Assembly: GCA_029060025.1 (NCBI GenBank)
Contig: JAIDUV010000020.1
Span: forward strand, 1 to 58,517
Origin: Clostridia bacterium
GTDB taxonomy: Bacteria; Bacillota; Clostridia; Christensenellales; UBA3700
Length of the DNA stretch: 58,517 nt
Direction of reading: 5' to 3'
Numbering within the stretch: position 1 is the first letter of the stretch; each line of letters opens with the position of its first letter. The notes under the pieces were generated by a model. It saw nothing but the letters and a program-made list of their open reading frames with translations. It was not told the DNA's origin and made no database searches. Below, one piece after another: positions 1 to 10,243 of the stretch. The position numbers and the translations under genes are program-made.

Positions 1-82
1 TTTGCTAAACTAAAATGTTTTTAAAAATTCTCTTTTATATATTATAATATTATAATAATTTTAATAAATTTTATTTAACTAC

Positions 83-120
83 TTGTCAAATTGACAATAA
101 TCATTTATTATGAATATAAA
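83..120 (+). promoter_or_regulatory. Promoter with overlapping palindrome, upstream of first gene
   Basis: TTGACA (91-96) and TATAAA (115-120) are separated by 18 nt. A perfect 15-bp palindrome, TTGTCAAATTGACAA (83-97), covers the -35 box and could be an operator. Transcription would begin near 127, just before the ribosome site. The sequence 1-82 is very AT-rich and shows nothing else. Confidence 0.7.
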
Positions 121-144
121 AGAATATCTTTCAAGAGGATAATT

Positions 145-2259
145 ATGAAAAGCAAAAAACTCTTAATCATCACTTTGATTGCTCTCATTGCCTTGGTGGC
201 GCTGGTGGGTTGCAACAGCAACAAAGTCGATTACGACAGCGAAATCGTCGTCAACGGCGGATTTGAAAATTACAATTCGCAAGAAATGATTGCCGACGGT
301 TGGACTATCAAGTCGGGTACTACGGTCAATTGGGTACGCAACGATTCACAGGCAAGCGAATACGATTCTGCGCTTGGCAAGTATTATATGCGTCTCAATC
401 CGTCTTCGTCGGGATTCAACTATATATCTCAGAAAGTCAGATTGGAAAAGAATGCCATCTACAAGTTGTCGGCGTATATGAAAGTTGACTCCGTTAGTTC
501 TTCGGCGGGAGTATTTTTCCGCGGTGCGGTCGATACCGTCGGAGTTGTTTCGTCAGTCACTACTGACGGCTGGACACAAGTTTCGCAATACTTCACATCG
601 ACAGTAAGCGGAGAAGTTGAACTTTTGGTAGCAGTAGGCAGCGAAAGCGTCAACGGCACCGGCAACGTATCTTTTGACAATATCTCGCTTCAAAAGGTAG
701 AGAGCGCGCCTGAAGACGAAGAGTTGGTTATACTCCGTATGAAAGAAGGCTACGATATGGCTGACGGCGGTTCGATTACGTTCGTGGTAATGTTCACTCT
801 CATTTCTGCGGGAATAATCGTCGGAATGTTCTTTATGATTAAGAGCATACTTCAAAACAAAGTGGGTATGCACCCCAACGACGGCGTGACAGGCGGGGAC
901 AAGTTCCTCAACGCAATGACAGGCAACACCGCCAAGTTTATTTACGTGCTTCTCGTAGCGTTTGTTGTTAGATTTATTACGGTGCTTGCCACAGCAGAGG
1001 GCAATGCTATCACCGACGCAATGGTCAATCTTGCAAAGGGCGTAGCAGATAAAGGAATTTTGTCATATTATTCGGGCTATGTATACGACTCGCAAGGCGT
1101 CGTATGGCTTATGGGTATTCTAGGTTATCTCGGCAAGGGGCTCAATATGGAGAGCGTAGGTTATTCCATTTTGGTAAGAATGCCTATGATGATTGCCGAC
1201 CTCACGATATGTTATATGCTTTTCTCTTGCGCTGCAAAATACCAAAACGAGAGAATGGCAACGACCTACGGATTTATATATGCAATCTTGCCGGTATTCT
1301 TCGTATTCGGCAGTCTTTACGGCTCCGTACACGTGATAGCAATGGCGTTCTTGGTGGCAATGGCGCTGTCAATGTTGCAAAAGAAATATGTATCCACGGG
1401 AATATTCTATACGTTGGCATTGTTCTTCAGCAATTACGCGTTGATACTTTTGCCTGTAATACTTTTGTATCAGATATACGCAATGGCAACAGACAAGTCG
1501 TCCATCGTTAAGAACGCAGTGACTATGGCGTCTTGCTTTGTAGTATTCTATTTGCTTTCGCTTCCATTGTGTTGGAGCGAAGTTGCAAAAGGCGACGTCT
1601 TGTGCGTATTCTCAAAGATGTATTCATTCTTTGCGTCGGCAAATTCAAAACTTTCCAACAATGCGTTCAATCTTTACGCTATCTTTGCGGCAGGCGGCAA
1701 GATAAGACCTGACAATTTGTTCCTTGATATTTGCAACTGGCTCTTCGTCATTGCAATGAGCGCATACGTCGTATATCACTATATCAGAACTGCCAACAGA
1801 CTTGACCTTGTGTTGCTTTCGGGCGTTATGCTCGTCGCATACGGCGCAATCGGTGCGCAAGGTAATATGGACGTATTGCCTATGGGATTGGTACTCATAT
1901 TGATGTATCTCATTATTACGCCGGACATCAGACTGTATATCGTCGGCGGCTCGCTAGCAACGCTGTCTTTCCTAAATATGGCGCAGTTGCTCTCTAGAAG
2001 CGGCTTTATCAGCGGAGTAGACAATGCGTCGTTGCTAGACTTTGAAGGCAAGAATGCATTCTTGATAATCTTCAGTATTCTCACAGTGCTTGCGACGTTC
2101 TATCTGCTGTACGTTGCGGTGGATATGACGTTGGCGTCCAACGTAAAACTCATTGAAAAAGAGAGAGACATATCCGACGGAGTAAAAGAAGAAGAGAGTG
2201 TAACTTCGGACGTAAAACCTCAAAAGACAAATTCAAAGAAGAAAGCCAAAAAGGCTTGA
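145..2259 (+). CDS. Lipoprotein-type membrane protein: carbohydrate-binding-like domain plus multi-spanning GT-C-like region
   Basis: This 704-residue protein starts at ATG 145, behind AAGAGGA (133-139); an upstream TTG at 91 lies inside the -35 box and is not a start. It opens with a basic, hydrophobic signal ending in LVGC (Cys23), a lipobox. Residues about 35-190 resemble an extracellular beta-sandwich carbohydrate-binding module (GGFEN start, GW motif, FDNI end). A transmembrane segment follows near 215-240, then about ten more to residue 670. A Lys-rich tail (QKTNSKKKAKKA) ends the protein. The multi-spanning part resembles GT-C sugar transferases using lipid-linked donors, but I cannot point to a catalytic motif. 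The role in cell-envelope glycosylation is inference. It sits 10 nt before comM and probably shares its transcript. Confidence 0.6.
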   Translation: MKSKKLLIITLIALIALVALVGCNSNKVDYDSEIVVNGGFENYNSQEMIADGWTIKSGTTVNWVRNDSQASEYDSALGKYYMRLNPSSSGFNYISQKVRLEKNAIYKLSAYMKVDSVSSSAGVFFRGAVDTVGVVSSVTTDGWTQVSQYFTSTVSGEVELLVAVGSESVNGTGNVSFDNISLQKVESAPEDEELVILRMKEGYDMADGGSITFVVMFTLISAGIIVGMFFMIKSILQNKVGMHPNDGVTGGDKFLNAMTGNTAKFIYVLLVAFVVRFITVLATAEGNAITDAMVNLAKGVADKGILSYYSGYVYDSQGVVWLMGILGYLGKGLNMESVGYSILVRMPMMIADLTICYMLFSCAAKYQNERMATTYGFIYAILPVFFVFGSLYGSVHVIAMAFLVAMALSMLQKKYVSTGIFYTLALFFSNYALILLPVILLYQIYAMATDKSSIVKNAVTMASCFVVFYLLSLPLCWSEVAKGDVLCVFSKMYSFFASANSKLSNNAFNLYAIFAAGGKIRPDNLFLDICNWLFVIAMSAYVVYHYIRTANRLDLVLLSGVMLVAYGAIGAQGNMDVLPMGLVLILMYLIITPDIRLYIVGGSLATLSFLNMAQLLSRSGFISGVDNASLLDFEGKNAFLIIFSILTVLATFYLLYVAVDMTLASNVKLIEKERDISDGVKEEESVTSDVKPQKTNSKKKAKKA

Positions 2260-2269
2260 TAAGGGAAAT

Positions 2270-3802
2270 ATGCTGGCAAAGACCAAGAGTTACGCCCTCA
2301 ACGGCGTAGAAGGATACGAAGTCGCGATAGAGGTGGATCTCAACGCAGGACTGCCTGCCTACGACACTGTGGGTTTGGCGGATACGGCTGTCAAAGAGTC
2401 AAAAGAGAGAGTGAGGTCTGCTATAAAGAACAGTCTTTTTACCTATCCTATACGCAAGATAACTATCAATCTTGCGCCTGCGGATACCAAGAAAGAAGGC
2501 TCGCACTTCGATCTTGCAATAGCGCTTGGCATACTCATTGCCAATGAAGAGATTGAGAGCGAAATTTACAAGGACTATATTATCCTCGGAGAACTCTCGC
2601 TTGACGGAACTATCAATGCTATCAGAGGAGTGATGCCGCTCATAATCTCGGCAATACAGAACGGACATAGCAAGTTTATCATTCCGTCAAAGAACGCAAA
2701 AGAAGCAAGTTATATCTCGGGAATAGAGGTATACGCATTTGACAAACTTGCTCAGGTAGCGGACTTCTTGACAGGCAAGAGCCAAGTCGAGCCGCTCAAG
2801 ACGAGCGAGTTTGTATCAATTGCCGCAGAAAATAAATATAGCGTCGATTTCTCTGAAGTCAAGGGGCAGTACGTCGCAAAGCGCGCTTTGGAGATTGCTG
2901 TCGCAGGCGGTCACAACGTGCTTTTGATAGGACCTCCGGGGGCAGGCAAGACTATGATGGCAAAGTGTGTGCCGACCATTATGCCCGATATGACTTTTGA
3001 AGAAGCCATTGAAGTGACCAAGATACATTCCGTCGCAGGCATACTCGACGACAGCGTGGGTATAGTAGTCAACAGACCTTTCCGTACTCCGCACCACACG
3101 GCAACGGTGCCTGCTCTTATGGGCGGTGGCACCAACGCCAGACCGGGAGAGATAAGTCTTGCGCACAACGGAGTATTGTTTCTCGACGAAATGCCCGAGT
3201 ACCAAAGACGGACTTTGGAGACGTTGAGACAGCCGCTTGAAGACGGCATTGCAGTCGTATCGAGGGCAAAGCGTACGCTTGAATATCCCGCAAGATTTAT
3301 GTTGGTGGCAAGTATGAATCCCTGTCCGTGCGGCAATCTCGGCTCAAAGACGCAAGAGTGCAAATGCACGCCGTCGGAGATACATAGGTATATATCCAAG
3401 TTGTCCGGGCCGTTGCTTGACAGAATTGATTTGCAAATAGAAGTCGACAGCATATCTTACGACGACTTCCGCAGTACGGTTGCCAACGAGAGCAGCGAGA
3501 GTATCAAAGCAAGAGTGGAAAAGGCAAGGGCAATCCAGCGCGACAGATACGCGGGAAGCAAAACAAAGACCAACGACGAAATGACAAATGCGCAAGTCAA
3601 GACTTACTGCGCGCTCGACAAGATGGGCGAAGCGCTATTAAAAAACGCTTTTACAAAACTCAATCTTACGGCAAGAGCAAGCACGAGAGTGCTGAAAGTG
3701 GCTCGCACCATAGCAGATTTGGACGCGTCGGAAAGCATTTTGTCCAAACATATCGCGGAGGCAATACAGTACCGTTCGTTGGACAGAAAGTATTGGGATT
3801 GA
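2270..3802 (+). CDS. comM: YifB/ComM family Mg-chelatase-like AAA+ ATPase
   Basis: This 510-residue protein has the full YifB/ComM layout. An N-terminal LonC/S5-like domain (about 1-180, starting MLAKTKSYALNGVEG) is followed by an AAA+ core with Walker A GPPGAGKT at 221-228. The Walker B-like FLDEMPEYQ and the Cys motif NPCPCGN come next, then a C-terminal Mg-chelatase helical domain. ComM helicases promote branch migration during integration of DNA taken up by transformation. Its partner dprA begins 4 nt downstream, which supports a role in handling incoming single-stranded DNA. Length is normal and no damage is seen. Confidence 0.93.
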   Translation: MLAKTKSYALNGVEGYEVAIEVDLNAGLPAYDTVGLADTAVKESKERVRSAIKNSLFTYPIRKITINLAPADTKKEGSHFDLAIALGILIANEEIESEIYKDYIILGELSLDGTINAIRGVMPLIISAIQNGHSKFIIPSKNAKEASYISGIEVYAFDKLAQVADFLTGKSQVEPLKTSEFVSIAAENKYSVDFSEVKGQYVAKRALEIAVAGGHNVLLIGPPGAGKTMMAKCVPTIMPDMTFEEAIEVTKIHSVAGILDDSVGIVVNRPFRTPHHTATVPALMGGGTNARPGEISLAHNGVLFLDEMPEYQRRTLETLRQPLEDGIAVVSRAKRTLEYPARFMLVASMNPCPCGNLGSKTQECKCTPSEIHRYISKLSGPLLDRIDLQIEVDSISYDDFRSTVANESSESIKARVEKARAIQRDRYAGSKTKTNDEMTNAQVKTYCALDKMGEALLKNAFTKLNLTARASTRVLKVARTIADLDASESILSKHIAEAIQYRSLDRKYWD

Positions 3803-3805
3803 TAT

Positions 3806-4825
3806 ATGACTTACAGCAACGACCAAAAGGCTTTGATTATGCTCTCGACTGTCGACGGATACAACGCGAGGAAAAAGCGCTTTGAAAGCGTAGACAGACC
3901 CTGCGAGTTATACGACGACTATACCGTAGCCGACAATATCATTGCCAAAATGGAAAAGGCGGGCATAAAAGTCTTGACGATAATCGACGAAGATTATCCC
4001 GAGACGCTCAAAGAGATATACGATCCGCCGTATACGCTTTATTATCAAGGAGACAGGAGTCTGTTTAATAGCAAAGACCTGCTTGCAGTAGTTGGTACTA
4101 GAAGAGTAAGCGCTTACGGCAAGAATATTATGCAAAACTTCGCGCCGGTATTTATCAAGTCGGGATTTAAAATTATCAGCGGACTTGCAAGAGGCGTGGA
4201 CAGCATAGGGCATAGGATAAGTTTGGAGCATAATTCGCCTACGGTGGCAGTCGTCGCAAACGGATTGGATATATGTTATCCTCCTGAAAATGCCGATATG
4301 CAAAGAAGAATTGCCGAGAACGGATTGGTGATAAGTGAATATGCGCCGGGAGCAAAGCCGTTGCAATTTCACTTTCCCGAGCGCAATCGCATAATAAGCG
4401 CGCTTTCGCAAGGCGTGTTTATACCAGAAGCGGGAGATAGGAGCGGTTCGCTTATCACGGCGGACTATGCGATAGAGCAAGGCAAAGATTTATTTGTTGT
4501 ACCCGGCAATATATTCTCGCCGCAGAGTGCAGGTTGCAACAAAAAGATAAGAGAACTTCAAGCAATAATTACGCTTACGCCTCAAGACGTGATAACCGCG
4601 TTGGGAAAGGTGGCAAAGAAAAACGACGCCGAAGTAATTCAACTTGACTTTGCTTCGCAAGCAGTAATGGATATACTTAAGGACGGCGCGCTTCATTTTG
4701 ACGAAATACTCCAAAGGTCGTCGATGAATATAGCGGAGTTGTCGGGCATATTATCCCAATTGGAGATATTGGGAGTAATAAGAAAATTACAGGGAAATAA
4801 TTTTGAAATCATACCTCTAATTTAA
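3806..4825 (+). CDS. dprA: DNA processing protein DprA/Smf
   Basis: This 339-residue protein has the Rossmann-like DprA core. It shows VVGTRR at about 95-100 and SGLARGVD at 125-132, then a segment reading PERNRIISALSQGVFIPEA and GSLITADYAIEQGKD, all hallmarks of the family. A C-terminal winged-helix-like region (about 280-339) follows. DprA binds single-stranded DNA and loads RecA during natural transformation. In Bacillota it commonly lies just upstream of topA, as here. It starts 4 nt after comM, so the two are almost certainly cotranscribed. Confidence 0.95.
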   Translation: MTYSNDQKALIMLSTVDGYNARKKRFESVDRPCELYDDYTVADNIIAKMEKAGIKVLTIIDEDYPETLKEIYDPPYTLYYQGDRSLFNSKDLLAVVGTRRVSAYGKNIMQNFAPVFIKSGFKIISGLARGVDSIGHRISLEHNSPTVAVVANGLDICYPPENADMQRRIAENGLVISEYAPGAKPLQFHFPERNRIISALSQGVFIPEAGDRSGSLITADYAIEQGKDLFVVPGNIFSPQSAGCNKKIRELQAIITLTPQDVITALGKVAKKNDAEVIQLDFASQAVMDILKDGALHFDEILQRSSMNIAELSGILSQLEILGVIRKLQGNNFEIIPLI

Positions 4826-4835
4826 AGGAGCGGAG

Positions 4836-6977
4836 ATGAAACTTATAATCGTAGAGTCGCCTCACAAGGCGAAGACAATATCAAAGTATTTGGGTAGCGG
4901 ATACCACGTGGTAGCCTCCAAAGGACACGTCAGTGACTTGCCTCAAAAGACTATGGGTATTGACGTCAACAACAATTTCAAACCGGAGTATATCGTCAGT
5001 CCCGACAAGCAGGCTACGATAGATATGATCAAGAAAGAGATCGAGAAGTGCGATACCGTATATCTTGCGGCCGACCCCGATAGAGAGGGAGAGGCTATAT
5101 CTTGGCACCTTGCCAACGTCTGCGGTATTACGGAAAAGAACGTGAGAATCGTCTTCAACGAAATATCCAAAAAAGCAGTGCTTAAGGCTTTGGACAACCC
5201 AAGAGAAATCAATATGGGACTTGTCGACGCCCAACAGGCTAGAAGAGTGCTCGACAGACTTATGGGATACGAACTTTCGCCTATCATTTCCCGTCAAATC
5301 AAGAGCGGTCTGTCGGCAGGCAGAGTTCAGTCCGTCGCGCTCAAAATGGTAGTCGACAGAGAAAGGGAGATAAGAGACTTCAAGCCTCAAGAATATTGGA
5401 CTATCAGCGCTCAACTAGTCAAAGACAAGATTAGCGCAGGCGATAAGAAAAAGAATTCTTTCAAGTGCGAATTTGTAGACATTGACGGCAAAAAAGTCAA
5501 GGTTACTTGCAAAGAGCAAGCCGACGAAGTTATCGGCGGCAGCAAGGCGGGTAAGTGGCTTGTCGACAACGTCAAGAGAGCGCAGTCTTTCTCAAAGCCG
5601 GCTCCGCCTTTTACGACTTCGACTATGCAGCAGGACGCTATTTCCAAACTGGGTTTCAGCGCGTCGATGGTTACGCAGATTGCGCAGAGACTTTACGAGG
5701 GCGTGGAGATACAGGGCGAAGGTCAAGTCGCGCTCGTCACATATATCCGTTCGGACAGCGTGAGAGTATCTGCCGACGCTCAAAGAGAAGCGCTTGAATT
5801 TATTGACAAAAATTACGGCAAGGACTATTGCCCTAAGAAGCCCAACGTATACGCTACCGGGTCGGGAGCGCAAGACGCGCACGAGGCTATCAGACCTATC
5901 ACGCTTGCACGTACTCCCGAGTCATTGAAGGACAAACTCGCGCGTAATGATTATAAACTATATAAATTGATATACGACAGATTTGTTGCTTCGCAGATGG
6001 CAAACGCCGTATACGATACTTTGACGGTGCATATCGTATCGCAAAGTGATAAGAATTACGGTTATACGCTCAAAGGTAAAGTATGCGTATTCAAGGGATT
6101 TACGCAGGCGTATCAGAGCAATACCGAAAAGGAAGAGAGTAGCAAGGAATTGCCAAATCTCAACGAGGGCGAGGAACTCACTCTCAAAGATATCGCAGGC
6201 GAGCAAAAATTCACAAAACCGCCTCAAAGATATACCGACGGCTCGTTTATTAAGGCTATGGAAGAAAACGGCATAGGTAGACCGTCGACTTTTGAAAAGA
6301 CCATCACGGTGCTTTATAAGCGTACCTATATAGAGAAAGACGGCAAATTTATGAAGCCCACAGAACTGGGTGAGATCGTCGTCGACCAACTCGTCAAAGA
6401 TTTTACGGAGATAATGGACACGCAATTCACTGCGGATATGGAAAAAAATCTTGACAAGATAGAAGAAGGCAATATCAAGTGGTATGAGGTCATTGCAGAT
6501 TTTTACGGAGACTTCCACAACAAGGTCATTGCGGTAAAGTATCAAGGCAATAAGGTCAAGCCAAAAGCCGAAGAGTCCGACGTAATATGCGATAAGTGCG
6601 GAGCAAGAATGATAATCAGGGATTCCAAATACGGCAAGTTTTTGGCGTGTCCCAACTTCCCAAAGTGTCGCAATACCAAGTCGCTTAGCGAAGCAGTTGC
6701 AAAGTGTCCGCAGTGCGGAGGAGACGTATATAAGAAAGTATCCAAGAAAGGCGCTACTTTCTTCTCTTGCAACAATTATCCGACTTGCAAGTTTATATCT
6801 TGGGATTTGCCGGCGCCGTATCTGTGTCCCGATTGCAAGAATACTATGAAAGTTGTCAATGGCAAGAGCGGAGTAAAATACGTCTGCACCAACAGAGATT
6901 GCAAGCACAGCGAAGACGTCGAAGAGAGCAAGTTGCCTGACGTAATCAAGAAGAGTAAGGAAAAGAATAAAGAATGA
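4836..6977 (+). CDS. topA: DNA topoisomerase I (type IA) with three zinc fingers
   Basis: This 713-residue enzyme relaxes negative supercoils through a transient tyrosine-DNA link. The Toprim domain opens the protein (KLIIVESPHKAKTI, with DPDREGEAI near 90). The nucleophile is Tyr303 in LVTYIRSDS. GIGRPSTFEKTI lies in the closing part of the core. The C-terminus holds three C4 zinc fingers, starting CDKCGARM, CPQCGGD and CPDCKNT. Length and layout are typical of Bacillota TopA. The SD is AAGGAG just before 4836. The stop overlaps the trmFO start by 4 nt (ATGA), which suggests translational coupling. Confidence 0.97.
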   Translation: MKLIIVESPHKAKTISKYLGSGYHVVASKGHVSDLPQKTMGIDVNNNFKPEYIVSPDKQATIDMIKKEIEKCDTVYLAADPDREGEAISWHLANVCGITEKNVRIVFNEISKKAVLKALDNPREINMGLVDAQQARRVLDRLMGYELSPIISRQIKSGLSAGRVQSVALKMVVDREREIRDFKPQEYWTISAQLVKDKISAGDKKKNSFKCEFVDIDGKKVKVTCKEQADEVIGGSKAGKWLVDNVKRAQSFSKPAPPFTTSTMQQDAISKLGFSASMVTQIAQRLYEGVEIQGEGQVALVTYIRSDSVRVSADAQREALEFIDKNYGKDYCPKKPNVYATGSGAQDAHEAIRPITLARTPESLKDKLARNDYKLYKLIYDRFVASQMANAVYDTLTVHIVSQSDKNYGYTLKGKVCVFKGFTQAYQSNTEKEESSKELPNLNEGEELTLKDIAGEQKFTKPPQRYTDGSFIKAMEENGIGRPSTFEKTITVLYKRTYIEKDGKFMKPTELGEIVVDQLVKDFTEIMDTQFTADMEKNLDKIEEGNIKWYEVIADFYGDFHNKVIAVKYQGNKVKPKAEESDVICDKCGARMIIRDSKYGKFLACPNFPKCRNTKSLSEAVAKCPQCGGDVYKKVSKKGATFFSCNNYPTCKFISWDLPAPYLCPDCKNTMKVVNGKSGVKYVCTNRDCKHSEDVEESKLPDVIKKSKEKNKE

Positions 6978-8278
6978 AAGTCAACGTAATAGGCGGAGGC
7001 TTGGCAGGGTGCGAGTGCGCGTATCAACTTCTCAAACGCGGTTTTGAAGTCGATATGTACGAGATGAGAGGAGTCAAGAATACTCCCTGTCACTCGACGG
7101 AGCGCTTGGCGGAACTCGTGTGTTCCAATTCTTTAAAAGCCCAAAGCCTTGACAATGCGTCGGGACTTCTCAAGTACGAACTTGCAAGGCTCGACAGCCT
7201 TATTCTCAAATGCGCGTATATGAGCGACGTGCCTGCGGGCGGAGCGCTTGCAGTCGACAGAGTCAGGTTGAGCGAAAGCGTGGAGAGCGTACTCAACGGC
7301 TTTGACGGATTTGAATTGATAAGAAAAGAGATAGAGACAGTTGACCTTAATATTCCCACGGTGATTGCCACCGGTCCGTTGACTTCTGACAAAATGGCAA
7401 AGTGGATTGAGGACTTTTTAGGCGGAGAATATCTCAACTTCTACGACGCCGTGGCTCCGATAGTGGACGGAGACAGCATAGATTACGACAAAGCCTTTTT
7501 TGCCGCAAGATACGGCAAGGGCGGAGACGATTATCTCAACTGCGCAATGAACAAAGATCAGTATCTGGCATTTTACGATGCGCTGATACACGCAGAGAGA
7601 GCAAAACTCAAAGACTTTGAATTTGAAGTATTTGAGAGATGTATGCCGATAGAGGTTATGGCGTCAAGGGGCGTCGATACAATGAGATATGGTCCGTTGC
7701 GACCTGTAGGTATTCGCAATCCTCACAGTGACGAGAGACCTTACGCGGTAATTCAACTTCGCAAAGAAGACGGCGAGGGAAGCGCTTACAACATAGTAGG
7801 CTTTCAGACCAATCTAAAATTCGGAGAGCAAAAGAGAGTATTCTCGATGATACCGGGACTTGAAAACGCCGAGTTCTTAAGATACGGAGTAATGCACGCC
7901 AATACATTTATCAACGCTCCCAAAGTATTGGACAGCGCTTTTGCCGTAAAAGATAAGCCTTTGATATTCTTTGCCGGTCAGTTGACTGGCGTTGAGGGAT
8001 ATATGGAGAGCGTGGCAAGCGGTCTTTTGGCAGGCGTCAACTTGGCAAGACGTCTGTCGGGAAAAGAAGATTTGATTTTGCCTGCGACGAGCGTAATGGG
8101 CAGATTGCAAAGGCATATCTCCGCGCCCAGCGAGGATTATCAGCCTATGAATGCCAACTTCGGGATATTGCCGACTTTAGACGATGCTCCGAGAGACAAA
8201 AAGAAACGAAAATTCAAATATTCTTTGCGCGCCATAGGTGACGTAGAGAATTATCTCAAATCAATAAAGGAGATTTAA
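6974..8278 (+). CDS. trmFO: tRNA (uracil-54-C5) methyltransferase, folate/FAD-dependent
   Basis: This 434-residue protein makes ribothymidine-54 in the tRNA T-loop, using methylenetetrahydrofolate and FADH2 rather than SAM. The FAD-binding [10 protein letters not shown] motif is at 7-16. The conserved LVCSNSLK segment carries Cys50, equivalent to the catalytic-region cysteine of the Bacillus enzyme; a second expected cysteine lies in [11 protein letters not shown]. The C-terminal [12 protein letters not shown] and ANFGILP blocks are also family hallmarks. The start overlaps the topA stop. The topA-trmFO-hslV order is conserved in Bacillota, but the xerC-like codV that often intervenes is absent here. 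Confidence 0.96.
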   Translation: MKVNVIGGGLAGCECAYQLLKRGFEVDMYEMRGVKNTPCHSTERLAELVCSNSLKAQSLDNASGLLKYELARLDSLILKCAYMSDVPAGGALAVDRVRLSESVESVLNGFDGFELIRKEIETVDLNIPTVIATGPLTSDKMAKWIEDFLGGEYLNFYDAVAPIVDGDSIDYDKAFFAARYGKGGDDYLNCAMNKDQYLAFYDALIHAERAKLKDFEFEVFERCMPIEVMASRGVDTMRYGPLRPVGIRNPHSDERPYAVIQLRKEDGEGSAYNIVGFQTNLKFGEQKRVFSMIPGLENAEFLRYGVMHANTFINAPKVLDSAFAVKDKPLIFFAGQLTGVEGYMESVASGLLAGVNLARRLSGKEDLILPATSVMGRLQRHISAPSEDYQPMNANFGILPTLDDAPRDKKKRKFKYSLRAIGDVENYLKSIKEI

Positions 8279-8280
8279 TT

Positions 8281-8814
8281 ATGGAAATGATGGGTACTAC
8301 CATTTGCGCGGTAAGGCGCAACGGAAAAATCGCCATAGCAGGTGACGGACAGATTACTATGGGACAGAGCGTCATACTCAAGGGTACGGCGAAGAAGGTT
8401 AAGAGAATATTCGACGACAAGGTCGTCATAGGTTTTGCCGGCAGCGTGTCCGACGCAATATCACTCAGCGAAAAGTTTGAGAAGATGTTGCAGAAATACA
8501 GTGGCAATCTTATGCGTAGCGCGGTAGAACTTGCCGAACTGTGGAGAGACGACAAGTTGCCGAGAAAGTTGGAGGCAATGATGCTCGTCGCAGATAAGGA
8601 AAACTTGCTTATCGTGTCGGGTAGCGGCGAAGTAATAGACCCCGACGGTGACGCTTGCGCAATAGGCTCGGGCGGTAACTACGCCTTAGCAGCGGCAAGA
8701 GCAATGGTAAAGGAGACTGATCTTTCGGCAAAAGAGATTGCCTACAAAGCGCTCGTAATTGCAAGCGAACTTTGCGTCTTCACCAACAACAATATCATAG
8801 TAGAGGAGGTGTAA
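8281..8814 (+). CDS. hslV: HslV (ClpQ) peptidase subunit of the HslUV protease
   Basis: This 177-residue protein is an N-terminal-nucleophile threonine protease that assembles with the HslU ATPase. The mature end [10 protein letters not shown] begins at Thr6, after a five-residue leader (MEMMG) that must be removed to free the catalytic Thr. [10 protein letters not shown] and the C-terminal [14 protein letters not shown] block follow as expected. It starts 2 nt after trmFO and stops 1 nt before hslU, so the pair is translated from one message. The organism therefore uses a classical two-component HslUV. Confidence 0.96.
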   Translation: MEMMGTTICAVRRNGKIAIAGDGQITMGQSVILKGTAKKVKRIFDDKVVIGFAGSVSDAISLSEKFEKMLQKYSGNLMRSAVELAELWRDDKLPRKLEAMMLVADKENLLIVSGSGEVIDPDGDACAIGSGGNYALAAARAMVKETDLSAKEIAYKALVIASELCVFTNNNIIVEEV

Positions 8815-8815
8815 T

Positions 8816-10138
8816 ATGAATGATTTTACGCCAAAACAGATAGTTGCAGAACTTGACAGATATATCATAGGTCAGCAAAGCGCCAAAAAAGCAGTGGCAG
8901 TTGCTCTCCGCAACAGATACAGAAGAAGCAGACTTCCCGAGTCGTTGAGAGAGGAGATTTCTCCCAAGAATATTATTATGCAAGGACCTACCGGCGTGGG
9001 TAAAACGGAGATTGCAAGACGTCTTGCAAAACTCGTCAAAGCGCCGTTTATCAAAGTCGAAGCCACCAAGTTCACTGAAGTAGGCTACGTCGGCAGAGAC
9101 GTAGAGTCTATGATACGCGACCTCGTCGAGGCGTCTATCAGAATGGTAAGCGAAGAAAAGTCCAAAGAAGTAGAACTTCGCGCAAGAGAGAGAGCCGAGG
9201 AAAAACTCGTACCGGCAATCACCAAGAAGAGAAAAGAGGCTTATCCCGACTTGACCGACGGTCAAATGAGAGGATATATCTTGCAAGAGATAAGAGAAGG
9301 CAAAGTCGACGATCTCGTCGTCACGCTCGAGTTGCCCGTCAAGCCAAAACAGCAGACTATCAGCAATCAGGCGGGTATGGAGATAAATATCAACGAACTT
9401 TTCGGCTCTATGATGGGCGGCGGCAAGACCAAGTCCAAGACCGTCACCGTAAAAGAAGCCTTGAAGATACTCATTGAGATGGAAGAGGAAAAACTCATCG
9501 ACCCCGACAACGTCAATGCTGAGGCTATATCGAGAGCGGAAAACGAGGGAATTATCTTCATTGACGAGATAGATAAGATAGCAAGTAAGTCGAGCGGAAG
9601 CGGCGGCGGACACGACGTGTCTAGAGAGGGCGTACAGAGAGATATATTGCCTATCGTAGAGGGCTGTACCGTCAACACCAAGTACGGACAAATCAAGACG
9701 GATCACATTCTTTTCATTGCGGCAGGCGCTTTCCACATTTCAAGCGTGTCCGATTTGATACCTGAACTTCAAGGTAGATTTCCTATATCAGTCCGTTTAG
9801 ACAGCCTTACGGAAAAGGACTTTGAAGAGATATTGACAAAACCCGACAATGCTATATTGATGCAATATACTGCGCTGCTCGGCGTGGACAATATCAAACT
9901 CAAGTTTACCGCCGAGGCTATCAAAGAACTTGCTAAGATATGCGCGGTGGAGAATGAAAACAAAGAAGACATCGGAGCAAGACGTCTTCACACTATGATG
10001 GAGAGTTTGCTCGAAGATATCTCTTACGAGGCTTGCGATATGAAAGAGACTACTGACGTGACGATAGATAAGTCTTACGTAGACAAGCACTTTGAGAGCG
10101 TCATCAAAAAACTCAATCTAAACAAATATATATTGTAA
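8816..10138 (+). CDS. hslU: HslU (ClpY) AAA+ unfoldase subunit of HslUV
   Basis: This 440-residue AAA+ unfoldase feeds substrates to HslV. Walker A is GPTGVGKT at 57-64. The intermediate I-domain spans about 105-235 (charged, with the Gly/Met-rich LFGSMMGGG near its end). Walker B is IIFIDEIDK near 243. The sensor and C-terminal alpha domain end in LNLNKYIL, the family tail that docks into HslV. The SD GAGGAGGT overlaps the hslV stop region. No codY follows, unlike in Bacillus; the operon ends here before a REP element. Confidence 0.97.
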   Translation: MNDFTPKQIVAELDRYIIGQQSAKKAVAVALRNRYRRSRLPESLREEISPKNIIMQGPTGVGKTEIARRLAKLVKAPFIKVEATKFTEVGYVGRDVESMIRDLVEASIRMVSEEKSKEVELRARERAEEKLVPAITKKRKEAYPDLTDGQMRGYILQEIREGKVDDLVVTLELPVKPKQQTISNQAGMEININELFGSMMGGGKTKSKTVTVKEALKILIEMEEEKLIDPDNVNAEAISRAENEGIIFIDEIDKIASKSSGSGGGHDVSREGVQRDILPIVEGCTVNTKYGQIKTDHILFIAAGAFHISSVSDLIPELQGRFPISVRLDSLTEKDFEEILTKPDNAILMQYTALLGVDNIKLKFTAEAIKELAKICAVENENKEDIGARRLHTMMESLLEDISYEACDMKETTDVTIDKSYVDKHFESVIKKLNLNKYIL

Positions 10139-10174
10139 TAAAAAAAGATATATAAATATATCAATATCCGTTAC

Positions 10175-10212
10175 GTCATATTGAGCGTAGCGTAGCGGAG
10201 TCAAAATATCTA
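10175..10212 (+). repeat. REP-like element, diverged copy
   Basis: This copy begins GTCATATTGAGCG and ends in a TCAAAATATCT tail. It is a diverged member of the short dispersed family found at about 15 sites in this window, and lies between hslU and hisS. Confidence 0.65.
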
Positions 10213-10243
10213 AAAACAAAAAAGATACAGTAAAGAGGCTTTT

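Noticed and set aside
91-144. Upstream start of the first gene
   Set aside because: The TTG at 91 is part of the -35 box; ATG 145 has the SD and a proper signal peptide.
8795-9736. Long minus-strand frame (about 313 codons) opposite hslU
   Set aside because: No motif, no SD, and hslU is certain on the plus strand. The same applies to the frame at 5958-6908 opposite topA and other antisense frames.
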